A stretch of 64,000 bases of DNA from Pseudarthrobacter sp. SSS035 (GTDB lineage: Bacteria > Actinomycetota > Actinomycetes > Actinomycetales > Micrococcaceae), in assembly GCF_023273875.1 (NCBI RefSeq), contig NZ_CP096882.1, positions 1,860,001 to 1,924,000 of the forward strand, written 5' to 3'. The notes under the pieces are model-generated. The model saw only the letters and a program-made list of their open reading frames with translations. It made no database searches and was not told the DNA's origin. Shown here piece by piece: positions 16,391 to 25,660 of the stretch. Position 1 is the stretch's first letter; each line of letters opens with the position of its first letter. The translations under genes and the position numbers were made by a program.

Positions 16391-17585
16391 CGATTCCTCC
16401 CGGGATGACCTTCACCCGCCGGCCGGAGAGCTCCTCCGGGATATCGGCGTCGACGGCGGCGGTCACCAGGACCTGTTCCGCGCCGGAGACTATTGCCGCC
16501 AGTTTACGCCGGCGCTGCACATCCAGCTCGGCGAAAACGTCGTCAAGGATGAGGATCGGGGCAGATCCGCCGGTCCTCGCATCATCGAGCATGACGTAAT
16601 AGGAGGCAAGCCGGAGGGAGAGGCACATCGACCAGGTTTCGCCGTGCGAGGCGTACCCCTTGGCGGGCGCTTCGCCGAGGATCAGTTCGAGCTCATCCCG
16701 GTGCGGCCCCACCAGGGAAATTCCGCGCTCAAGTTCCTTGCGGCGGGAGGCCGCAAAGGCCTGGACATAGCGGCCGGTGAGGTCCTCAACGGTGAGGTCC
16801 CGCAGATCTTCGGCAGCGGCGGACCCTTCCGTCAACGAACCGCCACCGGCACCCGGTGCCGCGCCGCCGTCGTCGTCCATCAGGTTTTGGAGGGTGGACC
16901 GGTAGACGGCGTTGGCGTCCTTGGACCCATCCGTGAGCTTGGCATACGCCTTGGCCAGGTGCGGGCTCAACAGTTCCACCAGTTCCAGCCGCGCGTGCAG
17001 CAGCTCGGCGCCCGCCCGGGCCATGTGCTGGTCCCAGACATCGAGGGTGGCCTCGTGCCCGACAGTGAATTTTCCGGCCCGGGCGGATTTGAGCAGGGCG
17101 TTGCGCTGCTTCAGGACACGGTCATAGTCCGTGCGCGTCGCCGAATGCCGGGGCATGAGGCTGACAAGCAGCTCGTCGAGGAACCGGCGGCGGTTGGACG
17201 GATCTCCCTTGACGAGCGCCAGGTCCTCGGGGGCGAAAAGCACCGTCTGGCAGATTCCCAGGAGATCCCGGGCGCGGACGGGATTGCTGCGATTGATCCG
17301 CCCCCGGTTGGCGCGACTGGCGTTGATCTCAAGTTCGAGGACCGTGGTCTGCCCGCCGCGGACCAGGCGGGCCCGGACCAGCGCGCGGTCCGTACCGAAC
17401 CGCAGCAGCGGGGCGTCGGAGCTGACCCGGTGCGAGCTGAGGGTGGCCAGGTACCCGATGGCCTCCATGAGGTTGGTTTTGCCGATGCCGTTTGCCCCGA
17501 CGAGCACGGTGACACCCGGTTCGAGGGGAAGGTCAACCTGGGCGTAGCTGCGGAAATCAGTGAGCGAAAGGTGTTCTAGGTACAC
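16383..17585 (-). CDS. recF: DNA replication and repair protein RecF
   Basis: SMC-like ATPase that helps RecOR load RecA at gaps. 400 aa, GTG start. Begins MYLEHLSLTDFRSYAQ, Walker A GANGIGKTNLMEAIG about residues 32-46, signature and Walker B in ILILDDVFAELD near residue 340, and a D-loop after it. A Gly/Ala-rich insert near residues 240-260 is longer than in model species. Located between gnd and dciA, downstream of dnaN. Confidence 0.98.
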   Translation of the reverse strand: MYLEHLSLTDFRSYAQVDLPLEPGVTVLVGANGIGKTNLMEAIGYLATLSSHRVSSDAPLLRFGTDRALVRARLVRGGQTTVLELEINASRANRGRINRSNPVRARDLLGICQTVLFAPEDLALVKGDPSNRRRFLDELLVSLMPRHSATRTDYDRVLKQRNALLKSARAGKFTVGHEATLDVWDQHMARAGAELLHARLELVELLSPHLAKAYAKLTDGSKDANAVYRSTLQNLMDDDGGAAPGAGGGSLTEGSAAAEDLRDLTVEDLTGRYVQAFAASRRKELERGISLVGPHRDELELILGEAPAKGYASHGETWSMCLSLRLASYYVMLDDARTGGSAPILILDDVFAELDVQRRRKLAAIVSGAEQVLVTAAVDADIPEELSGRRVKVIPGGIDE

Positions 17586-17630
17586 GCGGTGTTCGACAAT
17601 TCTCGGAACCTGCGGGTCCCGGGGTGGATG

Positions 17631-18515
17631 TTACTTGGCGGGACGGGTGGCATGCCCGCCGAACTGGTGGCGCAGCGCTGAAACCATCTTCATGGCGGGC
17701 GAGTTTTCCTCGCGGGAGGAGAAGCGCGCGAAGAGTGCAGCCGTGATGGCCGGTGCCGGGACAGCGTTGGCAATGGCTTCCTCAACGGTCCAGCGGCCTT
17801 CGCCCGAGTCCTCGACGTAGTCATCGATGGATTCCAGTCCCGGGTCCTCGTCCAGGGCCTTGACCATGAGGTCCAGGAGCCAAGACCGGACCACGGTGCC
17901 CTTTTGCCAGGCGCGGAACGTACCGGACAGGTCGTCAACAATGTCCTTGGCAGCCAGCAGTTCGTAGCCTTCGGCATAAGCCTGCATCAGGCCGTATTCG
18001 ATGCCGTTGTGGACCATCTTGGCGTAGTGTCCGGCACCGATTCCTCCGACGTGGACAAAGCTGTCCGCCCGCTCGCCTTCGGGACGGAGCACATCAAAAA
18101 CCGGCAGTGCCCGCTCAATATCGGCGGCGTCGCCGCCAGCCATGAGCCCGTACCCATTCTGGAGGCCCCACACTCCGCCGGAAACACCGCAGTCGGCGAA
18201 ACGGATCCCCTTCTCAGCCAGAGCGGTACCATGTTTCTGGTCCTCGGTGAAGCGGGAGTTGCCGCCGTCGATCACCAGGTCGCCGGCGTCGAGCTTGTCC
18301 CCGAGTTCGGTGACGACGGCATCGGTGATGTCGCCTGACGGGACCATGACCCAGATCAGCCGCGGGGCCGGAAGCGCCGCAATGAGCTCATCCACGGAGG
18401 CAACATCGGTGACCTCGGGGTTGCGGTCAAAGCCGGTGACCTCAATGCCGCCCTTGCGCAGGCGTTCGCGCATGTTGAAACCCATCTTGCCAAGGCCGAT
18501 CAGTCCAATATGCAC
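17631..18515 (-). CDS. gnd: 6-phosphogluconate dehydrogenase (decarboxylating), short type
   Basis: Oxidises 6-phosphogluconate to ribulose-5-phosphate and CO2. 294 aa from a GTG start (product begins MHIGLIGLGKMGFNM); the frame extends upstream without similarity. Rossmann motif GLGKMG at residues 7-12, substrate loop DGGNSRFTEDQK, and the catalytic region DCGVSGGVWGLQNGYGLMAGG with HNGIEYGLMQAYAEG. It is the short single-repeat form (about 300 aa) rather than the 470-aa form. Sits between dnaN and recF as in other actinobacteria. Confidence 0.96.
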   Translation of the reverse strand: MHIGLIGLGKMGFNMRERLRKGGIEVTGFDRNPEVTDVASVDELIAALPAPRLIWVMVPSGDITDAVVTELGDKLDAGDLVIDGGNSRFTEDQKHGTALAEKGIRFADCGVSGGVWGLQNGYGLMAGGDAADIERALPVFDVLRPEGERADSFVHVGGIGAGHYAKMVHNGIEYGLMQAYAEGYELLAAKDIVDDLSGTFRAWQKGTVVRSWLLDLMVKALDEDPGLESIDDYVEDSGEGRWTVEEAIANAVPAPAITAALFARFSSREENSPAMKMVSALRHQFGGHATRPAK

Positions 18516-18543
18516 GTGGGTCTCTTTTCTGCGCGGGGTGACG

Positions 18544-18573
18544 GTTGTCGTTTTGGGGACCCAGAACGACAAC
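18544..18573. terminator. Small hairpin between dnaN and gnd
   Basis: 9-bp arms (GTTGTCGTT with AACGACAAC) around a 12-base loop, in the 121-base dnaN-gnd gap. No T-run, so termination is uncertain. Confidence 0.4.
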
Positions 18574-18636
18574 TGTCCGGGCCCACGCCGCCAGGGTTCC
18601 CTGGCCGAGCCTGCGAGGCGAGGGTGGCGGTGGGGA

Positions 18637-19761
18637 CTAGTTGGGAAGGCGGACGGGCATGACCAGGTAACGGTAGTCGTCCTGGTCCTCACCGTCGGCG
18701 TCTGCCTGGGCCGTGATCATCGCGGGTTTCGGCGCCGTGGTGAAGGAGAACCTGACGTACTTCGTTTCGATGACGCTGAGGCCCTCCACCAGGTAGTGCG
18801 GGTTGAAGGCGACGGTGATGTCGTCACCGGAGAGCTGGGCTTCGAGTTCTTCGGAGGCCTGAGCGTCTTCGCCAGTGCCGGCGTCCAGGTGCAGCAGTCC
18901 TTCGGTGAAGGCGAGGCGAACCGGTGTGTTGCGTTCGGCCACCAGCGACACACGGCGGACGGCTTCCACAAGCTCCTGCGTCTGGACAGTTGCGTGGATG
19001 GGCGTGGAATCCGGGAACAGCGAGCGGATCTTGGGGTAATCGCCATCCACGAGCAGCGACGTGGTGGTGCGGCCGCCGCTTTCGAAACCGATCAGGCGGC
19101 TGTCATCGTCAGCAAGGGCGAGGTTGATGTCGCCGCTGTTGCCAAGGGTCTTGGCCACTTCGTTGAGGGTTTTTGCCTTGACCAGCGCACTGGTGGAAAT
19201 TCCCGGCGTGGTGGGCTTCCACGGCACTTCGCGCATGGCCAGACGGTAGCGGTCGGTGGCCAGAAGCGTGATGAGGTCGTCCTCGATCTCCATCCGGACG
19301 CCGGTCAGGATGGGGAGCGTGTCATCCTTACTGGCCGCAATAATCACCTGGGACACAGCCTGGGCAAATGCATCACCCGGGACGGTGCCGCTGATGGCAG
19401 GCAACGCGGGCAGCGGCGGGTATTCGGCCTCGGGCATGGTGGCCAGGTGGAAGCTGCTGCGGCGGCAGGTCAGCGTCACTTTGTTGCCGTCGGTCTCCAC
19501 GACCACCGGAGCGGAAGGCAGGCTTCGACAAATGTCTGCGAGGAGGCGTCCGGAAACGAGGATGGTTCCCTCTGCGGTGATGTCCGCGGGGATGTCCAGC
19601 CGTGCGGAGGTCTCGTAGTCAAAGCTCGAGAGGCTGACCGTGCCGGCTTCAGCCTTCAGGAGCAGGCCCGACAGCACTGGAACCGGCGGCCGCGGAGACA
19701 ACGACCGGGCTGTCCAGGTGACGGCTTCTGCCAGGACGTCCCGTTCGACTCTGAACTTCAC
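18637..19761 (-). CDS. dnaN: DNA polymerase III beta sliding clamp
   Basis: Ring-shaped clamp that tethers DNA polymerase III. 374 aa from the GTG that gives MKFRVERDVLAEAVTW; the upstream extension is not family-like. Three clamp domains of about 120 residues each can be followed, ending with YLVMPVRLPN, the usual MPxRL C terminus that lines the hydrophobic cleft. First gene after the dnaA-dnaN intergenic origin. Confidence 0.98.
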   Translation of the reverse strand: MKFRVERDVLAEAVTWTARSLSPRPPVPVLSGLLLKAEAGTVSLSSFDYETSARLDIPADITAEGTILVSGRLLADICRSLPSAPVVVETDGNKVTLTCRRSSFHLATMPEAEYPPLPALPAISGTVPGDAFAQAVSQVIIAASKDDTLPILTGVRMEIEDDLITLLATDRYRLAMREVPWKPTTPGISTSALVKAKTLNEVAKTLGNSGDINLALADDDSRLIGFESGGRTTTSLLVDGDYPKIRSLFPDSTPIHATVQTQELVEAVRRVSLVAERNTPVRLAFTEGLLHLDAGTGEDAQASEELEAQLSGDDITVAFNPHYLVEGLSVIETKYVRFSFTTAPKPAMITAQADADGEDQDDYRYLVMPVRLPN

Positions 19762-20009
19762 GGAAGGGTGCCGCCTTTCATTGCTGCTGCCTTGTCTGAA
19801 CCGGAAACTCCCACAGGGAGCCCAAAAGTAGTGGCGCCCCAACAACGGAACCTGCATGGTTCATCGAGTGCTGAACCACAAAGAAACCCGAGGATGGGAG
19901 CGCTGCTGACAGCTTAGCCGCAAGACTGCTGATTAACCCATCCCCGGTCAGGACGCCTGGGGTCCGGAGGCCCTTGGGCCTGGGCCGGTTCGGGGTGCGG
20001 ATCGAGATT

Positions 20010-20257
20010 GTTATTTGAGGGAAATCAATTTCTTGGGATTAGTAGTGTTAATAACTGCTGTGGATACTGTGGATAACTCGATCCGGCCGCAGGATCCAGC
20101 GGTTAAGCCCTGTTCATGGATTGTGGGTGACGCAGGTTTTAAACAGGCTGTGGATGGGGATAACAATTTTTGGGTTTTCGCTGATCCACAGGCGGCTTAA
20201 GGGTTTTAAGCCCATTAAGCTCGGTTGTCCCCTTAAGTATCCACAGGGTTATCCACA
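20010..20257. other. Chromosomal replication origin (oriC), dnaA-dnaN gap
   Basis: The 528-base gap holds an A+T-rich stretch (about 20010-20056, with ttatttgagg and gttaataac) and DnaA boxes: TGTGGATAC 20059, TGTGGATAA 20068 (abutting the former), TGTGGGTGA 20122, TGTGGATGG 20149, TGATCCACA 20182, GTATCCACA 20237, TTATCCACA 20249. Only two are exact consensus; the rest are one- or two-base variants, as expected for actinobacterial origins. Boxes are oriented toward the A+T-rich segment from both sides. A GC-skew switch would be expected here. Confidence 0.9.
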
Positions 20258-20289
20258 TGCACCTGTTAATAAGGTATAGAGGCGACGGC

Positions 20290-21711
20290 TCAGGAGTTGC
20301 GCTGCTGCTGCTTGATCCTGTTGGTGAGTTCGGTGACCTGGTTGTAGATCACACGACGCTCAGCCATCAGCTCACGGATTTTGCGGTCCGCGTGGATCAC
20401 CGTGGTGTGGTCGCGGCCGCCGAGTTCCTGGCCGATCTTCGGCAGGGACATGTCCGTGAGCTCGCGGCAGAGGTACATGGCGATCTGCCGGGCGGTCACC
20501 AGCGTGCGGGTCCGGGACTTGCTGCAGAGTTCCTCCATGGTGAGCTTGAAGTACTCCGCCGTCTGGATCAGGATCTGGCTCGACGTGATTTCCTGGGCGC
20601 CGTCGTCCGTGATGAGGTCCTTCAGGACCATCTCAGCCAACGCAACATCGACCGGCTGGCGGTTCAGGCTGGCGAATGCCGTCACCCGGATCAGTGCGCC
20701 TTCGAGTTCGCGGATATTGCTGGAGATCTTGGAAGCGATGTACTCCAGGGCATCGTCCGGGGCGGAGAGGCCTTCGCTGAGGGCCTTCTTCCGCAGGATG
20801 GCGATGCGGGTCTCAAGCTCGGGCGGCTGGATGTCGGTGAGGAGGCCCCACTCGAAGCGGGACTTCATCCGGTCCTCAAAACCTGCCAGCTGCTTGGGCG
20901 GCAGATCCGAGGTGATGACCACCTGTTTGTTGTTGTTGTGCAGGGAGTTGAACGTGTGGAAGAACTCCTCCAGCGTCCGGTCCTTGCCGGCCAGGAACTG
21001 GATGTCATCGATCAGCAGCACGTCCACGTTGCGGTACGTGGTCTTGAAGCTGGCGCCTTCGTCATCGCGGATGGAGTTGATGAAGTCGTTGGTGAACTCT
21101 TCGGAGTTCACGTACCGGACCCGGATTCCGCTGTACAGGCGGCGGGCATAGTGGCCGATCGCGTGCAGGAGGTGGGTCTTGCCCAGCCCGGAATCACCGT
21201 AGATGAACAGCGGGTTGTAGGCCTTGGCGGGCGCTTCGGCTACGGCCACGGCAGCTGCATGGGCAAAGCGGTTGGACGAACCGATCACAAACGTATCGAA
21301 GACGTATTTGGGGTTCAGCCGGCCGAACTCGTGGGAAGTGCTCGGCAGCATCGGCTGCGGCTTCTGTTCGATCAGCTGGTCCGGCGAGTAGGAAGGTTCG
21401 ACGACGGGTTCCGGCTCCGTGTGGAGCGGCACCAGATCGGTGTCCACGTCGATCGCGCAGCGGATGTCCTCGGAGAAAACGTTATGCAGGGCGTCATCCA
21501 GGGCGTCCTTGACCTGGGTCTGAAGGACTTCACGGGTCAGCTCGTTGGGAACGGCCACCAGGAGGGTGGATCCGATCAGGCCCTGGGCCTGCGCCAGAAT
21601 GACAAAGCCCCGCTGCCGTGGTGAAACGCGGTCGTCCTGCTCGAGCAGGCTCACAACCCGACGCCAGGAACTTCCGACAGTATTGGCGTGGTTGGCTTCG
21701 TCTACTGTCAT
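20290..21711 (-). CDS. dnaA: Chromosomal replication initiator DnaA
   Basis: AAA+ initiator that binds DnaA boxes and melts oriC. 473 aa, ATG at 21711 with GAGGAA eight bases upstream; a TTG one codon earlier is open but unlikely. Domain I (1-85), a variable acidic linker (about 90-130), domain III with Walker A GDSGLGKTHLL near 173-183 and Walker B DVLLIDDIQFL, and domain IV with the DnaA-box signature GGRDHTTVIHADRKI close to the C terminus. Boxes on both sides of the gene suggest autoregulation. Confidence 0.99.
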   Translation of the reverse strand: MTVDEANHANTVGSSWRRVVSLLEQDDRVSPRQRGFVILAQAQGLIGSTLLVAVPNELTREVLQTQVKDALDDALHNVFSEDIRCAIDVDTDLVPLHTEPEPVVEPSYSPDQLIEQKPQPMLPSTSHEFGRLNPKYVFDTFVIGSSNRFAHAAAVAVAEAPAKAYNPLFIYGDSGLGKTHLLHAIGHYARRLYSGIRVRYVNSEEFTNDFINSIRDDEGASFKTTYRNVDVLLIDDIQFLAGKDRTLEEFFHTFNSLHNNNKQVVITSDLPPKQLAGFEDRMKSRFEWGLLTDIQPPELETRIAILRKKALSEGLSAPDDALEYIASKISSNIRELEGALIRVTAFASLNRQPVDVALAEMVLKDLITDDGAQEITSSQILIQTAEYFKLTMEELCSKSRTRTLVTARQIAMYLCRELTDMSLPKIGQELGGRDHTTVIHADRKIRELMAERRVIYNQVTELTNRIKQQQRNS

Positions 21712-21785
21712 CAATCAGTTCCTCAAAACTTGCGTGCCTGCATTACGTGCAGCCCCAAGTCCCGAACCAGGATGCTGGTTCAGCT

Positions 21786-21968
21786 TCATCCACAGGGTTA
21801 TGCACAGTCCGTGGATAATCGGCTACTGAGCCACTCTAGGGGATCAAAAGACCAGAAGATAGCTGGGAAGTAGCTTGTGGATAATTACACGGTTGTGGTT
21901 CGAAAACAGCACTTGTGAGCCACTTCATCCACAGGCTGTGGGGCCAGGTTAACCACAGCCGTGGACAG
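21786..21968. promoter_or_regulatory. DnaA boxes in the dnaA-rpmH gap
   Basis: Boxes TCATCCACA 21786, TTATGCACA 21798, CGTGGATAA 21810, TGTGGATAA 21876, TCATCCACA 21925, TTAACCACA 21949 and CGTGGACAG 21960. Only 21876 is an exact consensus match. They lie upstream of dnaA and likely autoregulate it, or form the second half of a bipartite origin. Confidence 0.75.
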
Positions 21969-21988
21969 GGCCCCAGGGGTACCCCGGT

Positions 21989-22018
21989 TTGACTCTCGGA
22001 GGCAGATTGCCCTAGTGT
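21989..22018 (+). promoter_or_regulatory. rpmH promoter
   Basis: TTGACT at 21989 and TAGTGT at 22013, spaced 18 bases, about 160 bases upstream of rpmH. This is the best sigma-70-like promoter in the gap and reads toward the rpmH-rnpA operon. Confidence 0.55.
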
Positions 22019-22179
22019 TGTGAAGTCCTTTGTGTACGCTTTTTGGCCCCATCTGAATCTCTCTGACGCACCGCGTTTGAGCAGCCGGGGGAGGCGTGCA
22101 TACACAAAACTTAGCGTCGGCCAGTTCTTCCCCTTTACTGATCGGGTGGGCGCACCTTTGATCCACTGGAGTAACTAAC

Positions 22180-22317
22180 GTGAGCAAGCGGACTTTTCAG
22201 CCGAATAACCGCCGTCGAGCCAAGAAGCACGGCTTCCGCCTTCGTATGCGTACCCGTGCCGGCCGTGCCATCCTGGCAGCCCGTCGTGGCAAGGGCCGCA
22301 CCGAACTGTCGGCCTAG
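22180..22317 (+). CDS. rpmH: 50S ribosomal protein L34
   Basis: 45-aa ribosomal protein with a GTG start: SKRTFQPNNRRRAKKHGFRL opens it and RGKGRTELSA ends it, matching the L34 family along its whole length. It heads the conserved rpmH-rnpA-yidD-yidC-jag-rsmG cluster. Confidence 0.98.
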   Translation: MSKRTFQPNNRRRAKKHGFRLRMRTRAGRAILAARRGKGRTELSA

Positions 22318-22358
22318 ATAACTGACTCGTCGGTTCAACTTTTCTTTGCGAGTTTAAG

Positions 22359-22769
22359 GTGCTGGCCACCCGTAACCGTTTGAGGACTGCAACCGATTTT
22401 TCAACAACTGTACGTTCCGGTGTCCGCAATGGACGCCGGAACGTAGTGTTATATGCGGCAGCTATTGCTGCCGACGAACCCAGCCGGATCGGGTTCATCG
22501 TTTCCAAAGGTGTCGGGAACGCTGTGGTCAGGAACCTCGTTAAGAGGAGACTGAGAGAAGCCGGTGCTGCCTCGCTGCGCGAGTACGGTACCGGGTTCGC
22601 CATAGTGGTCCGGGCGTTGCCTGCGTCCGCTGCCGCCAGCTGGGATCAACTGCTGGCGGACTACAACGCCGCACTGGAATCAACTATGAGCCGGTTGGGC
22701 AGCCGCCTTCCGCGGGCTGCTGTAAACGGTTCAACCGGTACAACACAGGAAGGGACACAGCGTGCGTAA
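22359..22769 (+). CDS. rnpA: Ribonuclease P protein component
   Basis: Basic cofactor that helps the RNase P RNA cleave 5' leaders from pre-tRNA. 136 aa, GTG start. The RNR signature appears as GNAVVRNLVKRRLREA at about residues 52-67. Its 3' end overlaps yidD by 8 bases. The Ser/Thr/Gln-rich last 20 residues are beyond the usual family length. Confidence 0.96.
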   Translation: MLATRNRLRTATDFSTTVRSGVRNGRRNVVLYAAAIAADEPSRIGFIVSKGVGNAVVRNLVKRRLREAGAASLREYGTGFAIVVRALPASAAASWDQLLADYNAALESTMSRLGSRLPRAAVNGSTGTTQEGTQRA

Positions 22770-23157
22770 GGTAACTGCCGCCGTCGTCCACTACCTTCAT
22801 CCTGGTGCTGCCGCCGTGGGTACCTTCCTCTGGAACCTGCCCAGAAACATTCTTATTCTGCTGCTGATGGCCTACCGCAAGGTGATTTCTCCCTTGTATG
22901 GCCAGGTCTGCCGTTTCTTTCCTTCCTGCTCGGCGTACGCCCTTGAGGCGATCACTGTCCATGGGGCAGTGAAGGGCAGCTGGCTTGCGGCCCGTCGCCT
23001 TGCGCGCTGCCATCCGTGGAATGCCGGCGGTGTGGACCATGTCCCCGCCGGCCACCGCCACTGGCCCGATCACCGGACCCCCACAATTGTTGTGCTGAAC
23101 AACCCGGACAAGTACCTGGCTGCTCAGACTGATGGAGAAGGCCGCCTTGCGGCCTGA
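22762..23157 (+). CDS. yidD: Membrane protein insertion efficiency factor YidD
   Basis: 131-aa YidD-family protein, GTG start overlapping rnpA. Core: LLMAYRKVISPLYG, CRFFPSCSAYALEAI with conserved Cys, and RCHPWNAGGVDHVP. An N-terminal amphipathic stretch and a C-terminal tail of about 35 residues make it longer than E. coli YidD. It acts at the inner face of the membrane next to YidC. Confidence 0.95.
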   Translation: MRKVTAAVVHYLHPGAAAVGTFLWNLPRNILILLLMAYRKVISPLYGQVCRFFPSCSAYALEAITVHGAVKGSWLAARRLARCHPWNAGGVDHVPAGHRHWPDHRTPTIVVLNNPDKYLAAQTDGEGRLAA

Positions 23158-23173
23158 CGAATAGGGATATCGT

Positions 23174-24148
23174 ATGGACTTCTTTGAAACAATCATGTTT
23201 CCGTTCAAGTGGCTGGTTTCCATCATCATGGTGGGCTTCCACGAAGGCCTGAGCAGCATCGGGCTGCCTGAGGCCTCAGGCTGGACGTGGACGCTGTCCA
23301 TCATCGGGCTGGTGCTGGTGATCCGTGCCGCCCTGATCCCCGTATTCGTCAAGCAGATCAAGGCGCAGCGTGGCATGCAGCTGCTGCAGCCGGACCTGAA
23401 GAAACTCCAGGACAAGTACAAGGGCAAGACCGACCAGCTCTCCCGCCAGGCAATGGCGCAGGAACAGATGGCCATGTACAAGAAGCACGGAACCAACCCG
23501 TTCTCTGCCTGCTTGCCTATGCTGATCCAGATGCCGTTCTTCTTCGCGCTCTTCCAGGTTCTGTCCGGCATCAGCACGGCCCGTGACCAGGGCAAGGGCA
23601 TGGGGGCGATGAGCCACGAACAGGTGTTGCAGTTTGACGACTCCACCATCTTCGGGGCGCCGCTGTCTGCAACGCTGCTGCATAACCCTGAGGGCAATGC
23701 GGTTGCCGTGTGGATCCTGTCGATCGTGATGATCCTGGCCATGACAGCGTCGCAGTTCATCACGCAGAAGCAGATCATGGCCAAGAACATGTCTGAAGAG
23801 GCCATGGCCAGCCCGTTCATGCGCCAGCAGAAGATGATGCTGTATATCCTGCCGGTCGTCTTCGGTGTGGGTGGCATCAACTTCCCCATCGGCGTCCTGA
23901 TCTACTGGACCACCACCAACCTCTGGACCATGGCACAGCAGTTCTTCGTCATCCGCCGCATGCCGACGCCGGGATCCCCCGCCGCCAAGGCCCTCGCCGA
24001 GCGCAGGGCTGCCAAGGGCCTGCCGGCCCTGTCCATTCTGGGCGGGAAGAAGGCCGACGCCGAAGCGGAGGCGGCTGCCGCAGCTGCGGTCATCGAGCAC
24101 AAGGCACAGCGCGTCCAGCCCCAGCGTAAGAACAGGAAGAAAAAGTAA
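23174..24148 (+). CDS. yidC: Membrane protein insertase YidC
   Basis: Oxa1-type insertase that helps membrane proteins into the bilayer alone or with Sec. 324 aa, with about five helices; the conserved part includes IRAALIPVFVKQIKAQRGM (with the positively charged groove Arg), ACLPMLIQMPFFFALFQVL and NFPIGVLIYWTTTNLWTM. Like other Gram-positive YidC it lacks the large periplasmic domain. The C-terminal 45 residues are Ala-rich then basic, suited to ribosome contact. Stop overlaps the jag start by one base. Confidence 0.97.
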   Translation: MDFFETIMFPFKWLVSIIMVGFHEGLSSIGLPEASGWTWTLSIIGLVLVIRAALIPVFVKQIKAQRGMQLLQPDLKKLQDKYKGKTDQLSRQAMAQEQMAMYKKHGTNPFSACLPMLIQMPFFFALFQVLSGISTARDQGKGMGAMSHEQVLQFDDSTIFGAPLSATLLHNPEGNAVAVWILSIVMILAMTASQFITQKQIMAKNMSEEAMASPFMRQQKMMLYILPVVFGVGGINFPIGVLIYWTTTNLWTMAQQFFVIRRMPTPGSPAAKALAERRAAKGLPALSILGGKKADAEAEAAAAAAVIEHKAQRVQPQRKNRKKK

Positions 24149-24714
24149 TGTCAGCCGAAAGCACCGAACACGCCCTTTCCGACGAGGTCATTGACGATCA
24201 GGACGAAGCGTCAACGGACGCCGATGCTTCGCCCAAGGGATCCGCTGCCAGCCGCCTCGAAGAGGAAGGCGACGTTGCCGCCGATTACCTGGAGGAACTC
24301 CTTGATATCGCTGACATCGACGGCGACATTGACATTGAAGTCCGGAACGGCCGCACATACATTTCCATCGTTGCCGAGGAAGAAACTGATGGTCTCGACA
24401 GCCTCGTAGGCGAAGACGGCGAAGTCCTCGAAGCCCTTCAGGAACTGACCCGGCTCTCTGTTCTCTCCGCAACGGAGAACCGCTCACGCCTGGTCCTGGA
24501 CATCAACGGCTACCGTCAGCAGCGCGGCGTCCACCTGCAGAAGATCGCCGAGGACGCGGCAGCTTCGGTCAAGGAGTCCGGCAAAGCCGTGGCACTGGAG
24601 CCGATGAGTGCCTACGAACGCAAAATCGTTCATGACGCCGTCGCTGACCTGGGACTCGTCAGCGAGTCCGAGGGCGAAGGCGCCGGGCGTCACATCGTAG
24701 TATCCGCAGACTAG
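24148..24714 (+). CDS. jag: Jag/KhpB-like KH-R3H RNA-binding protein
   Basis: 188 aa. Acidic N-terminal 50 residues, then the KH domain (YLEELLDIADIDGDIDIEV to LVGEDGEVLEALQELTRL) and the R3H domain with NGYRQQRGVHLQKIAEDAA and MSAYERKIVHDAVAD. R3H binds single-stranded nucleic acid. There is no Jag-N domain. It is coupled to yidC (overlapping TAATG). Homologues affect cell elongation and sRNA binding in Firmicutes. Confidence 0.94.
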   Translation: MSAESTEHALSDEVIDDQDEASTDADASPKGSAASRLEEEGDVAADYLEELLDIADIDGDIDIEVRNGRTYISIVAEEETDGLDSLVGEDGEVLEALQELTRLSVLSATENRSRLVLDINGYRQQRGVHLQKIAEDAAASVKESGKAVALEPMSAYERKIVHDAVADLGLVSESEGEGAGRHIVVSAD

Positions 24715-24734
24715 AGAATGCTGAACCGCTAATC

Positions 24735-25385
24735 ATGGTTGACATCACGGCAGCAGAATTGCTGGCGGCCGAGAAGATTTTCGGTGATCGCCTGGACCTG
24801 GCCAAACGCTACGTGGAGCACCTGGCCACGTCCGGAACCGAACGCGGGCTGATCGGGCCGCGTGAGATCCCACGGTTGTGGAGCCGGCACGTCCTTAACT
24901 GTGCCGTTATCGAAAGCGAGATCGCGCACGGCAGCCATGTTGCCGACGTCGGAAGCGGAGCCGGACTTCCCGGACTTTGCCTCGCCATCGCGCGTCCGGA
25001 CCTCCAGCTGACACTGATCGAGCCACTGGAACGCCGGGTGATCTGGCTCCAGGAAGTGGTGGACGATCTCGGCCTGACAAACGTCACGGTGATGCGGACC
25101 CGCGCGGAGCTTGCGGTTGGCATGGTGGACGCTGATGTTGTGACTGCCCGGGCTGTTTCCGCGCTGAGCAACCTCGCCGGCCTGACCATCCCCTTGCTCG
25201 CCGGCAAGGGCGAAGTTGTGGCCATTAAGGGACGCAGCGCAGGCGAGGAAATCGAAAAAGCAGCGAAGGTCATCCGGAAACTCGGTGGCGTCCAGACCTC
25301 TGTAGTGACTGTCGGTGAAAACCTCCTGGAGGAACCCACCACGGTGGTACGGATCGTCGTTAACAAGTCCCGAAAGATCTCCTAG
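24735..25385 (+). CDS. rsmG: 16S rRNA (guanine527-N7)-methyltransferase
   Basis: SAM-dependent methyltransferase acting on G527 of 16S rRNA; loss gives low-level streptomycin resistance in other bacteria. 216 aa. SAM site VADVGSGAGLPGLCLAIARP around residues 70-90, then LIEPLERRVIWLQEV and TARAVSALSNLAGL. Last gene before parA, the conserved actinobacterial order. Confidence 0.97.
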   Translation: MVDITAAELLAAEKIFGDRLDLAKRYVEHLATSGTERGLIGPREIPRLWSRHVLNCAVIESEIAHGSHVADVGSGAGLPGLCLAIARPDLQLTLIEPLERRVIWLQEVVDDLGLTNVTVMRTRAELAVGMVDADVVTARAVSALSNLAGLTIPLLAGKGEVVAIKGRSAGEEIEKAAKVIRKLGGVQTSVVTVGENLLEEPTTVVRIVVNKSRKIS

Positions 25386-25620
25386 TCCTGGCCCGGTAGC
25401 CTTGGTCTGCAGGGCGAAGCGGTTAGGCTAGACAACGGCAGCAAAAGCCGAACGAGAGTGAGTGTGTCCCAGTGACCAGTAGCGAAGCCTCCACACAACG
25501 GATACCCCCGTTTGTGTCTTTGGGGTCAGCACGATCAGTTGCTGGCATGGGAATGGGTTCCGCGCCCGGACGAGGGGAAAGTCACCCTAATCCGGTTGCG
25601 GAAATGGCAATTCTTGCCTC

Positions 25621-25636
25621 TGTTTCACGTGAAACA
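25621..25636. other. parS: parS site 1 (perfect), at the parA start
   Basis: TGTTTCACGTGAAACA, the exact ParB-binding consensus. It lies 24 bases before the favoured parA start. In the upstream-extended parA frame it would encode VSRET, the same residues found near the ParA N terminus in mycobacteria. Confidence 0.95.
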
Positions 25637-25660
25637 ACAACGGGTGGCAGGATCAACGTC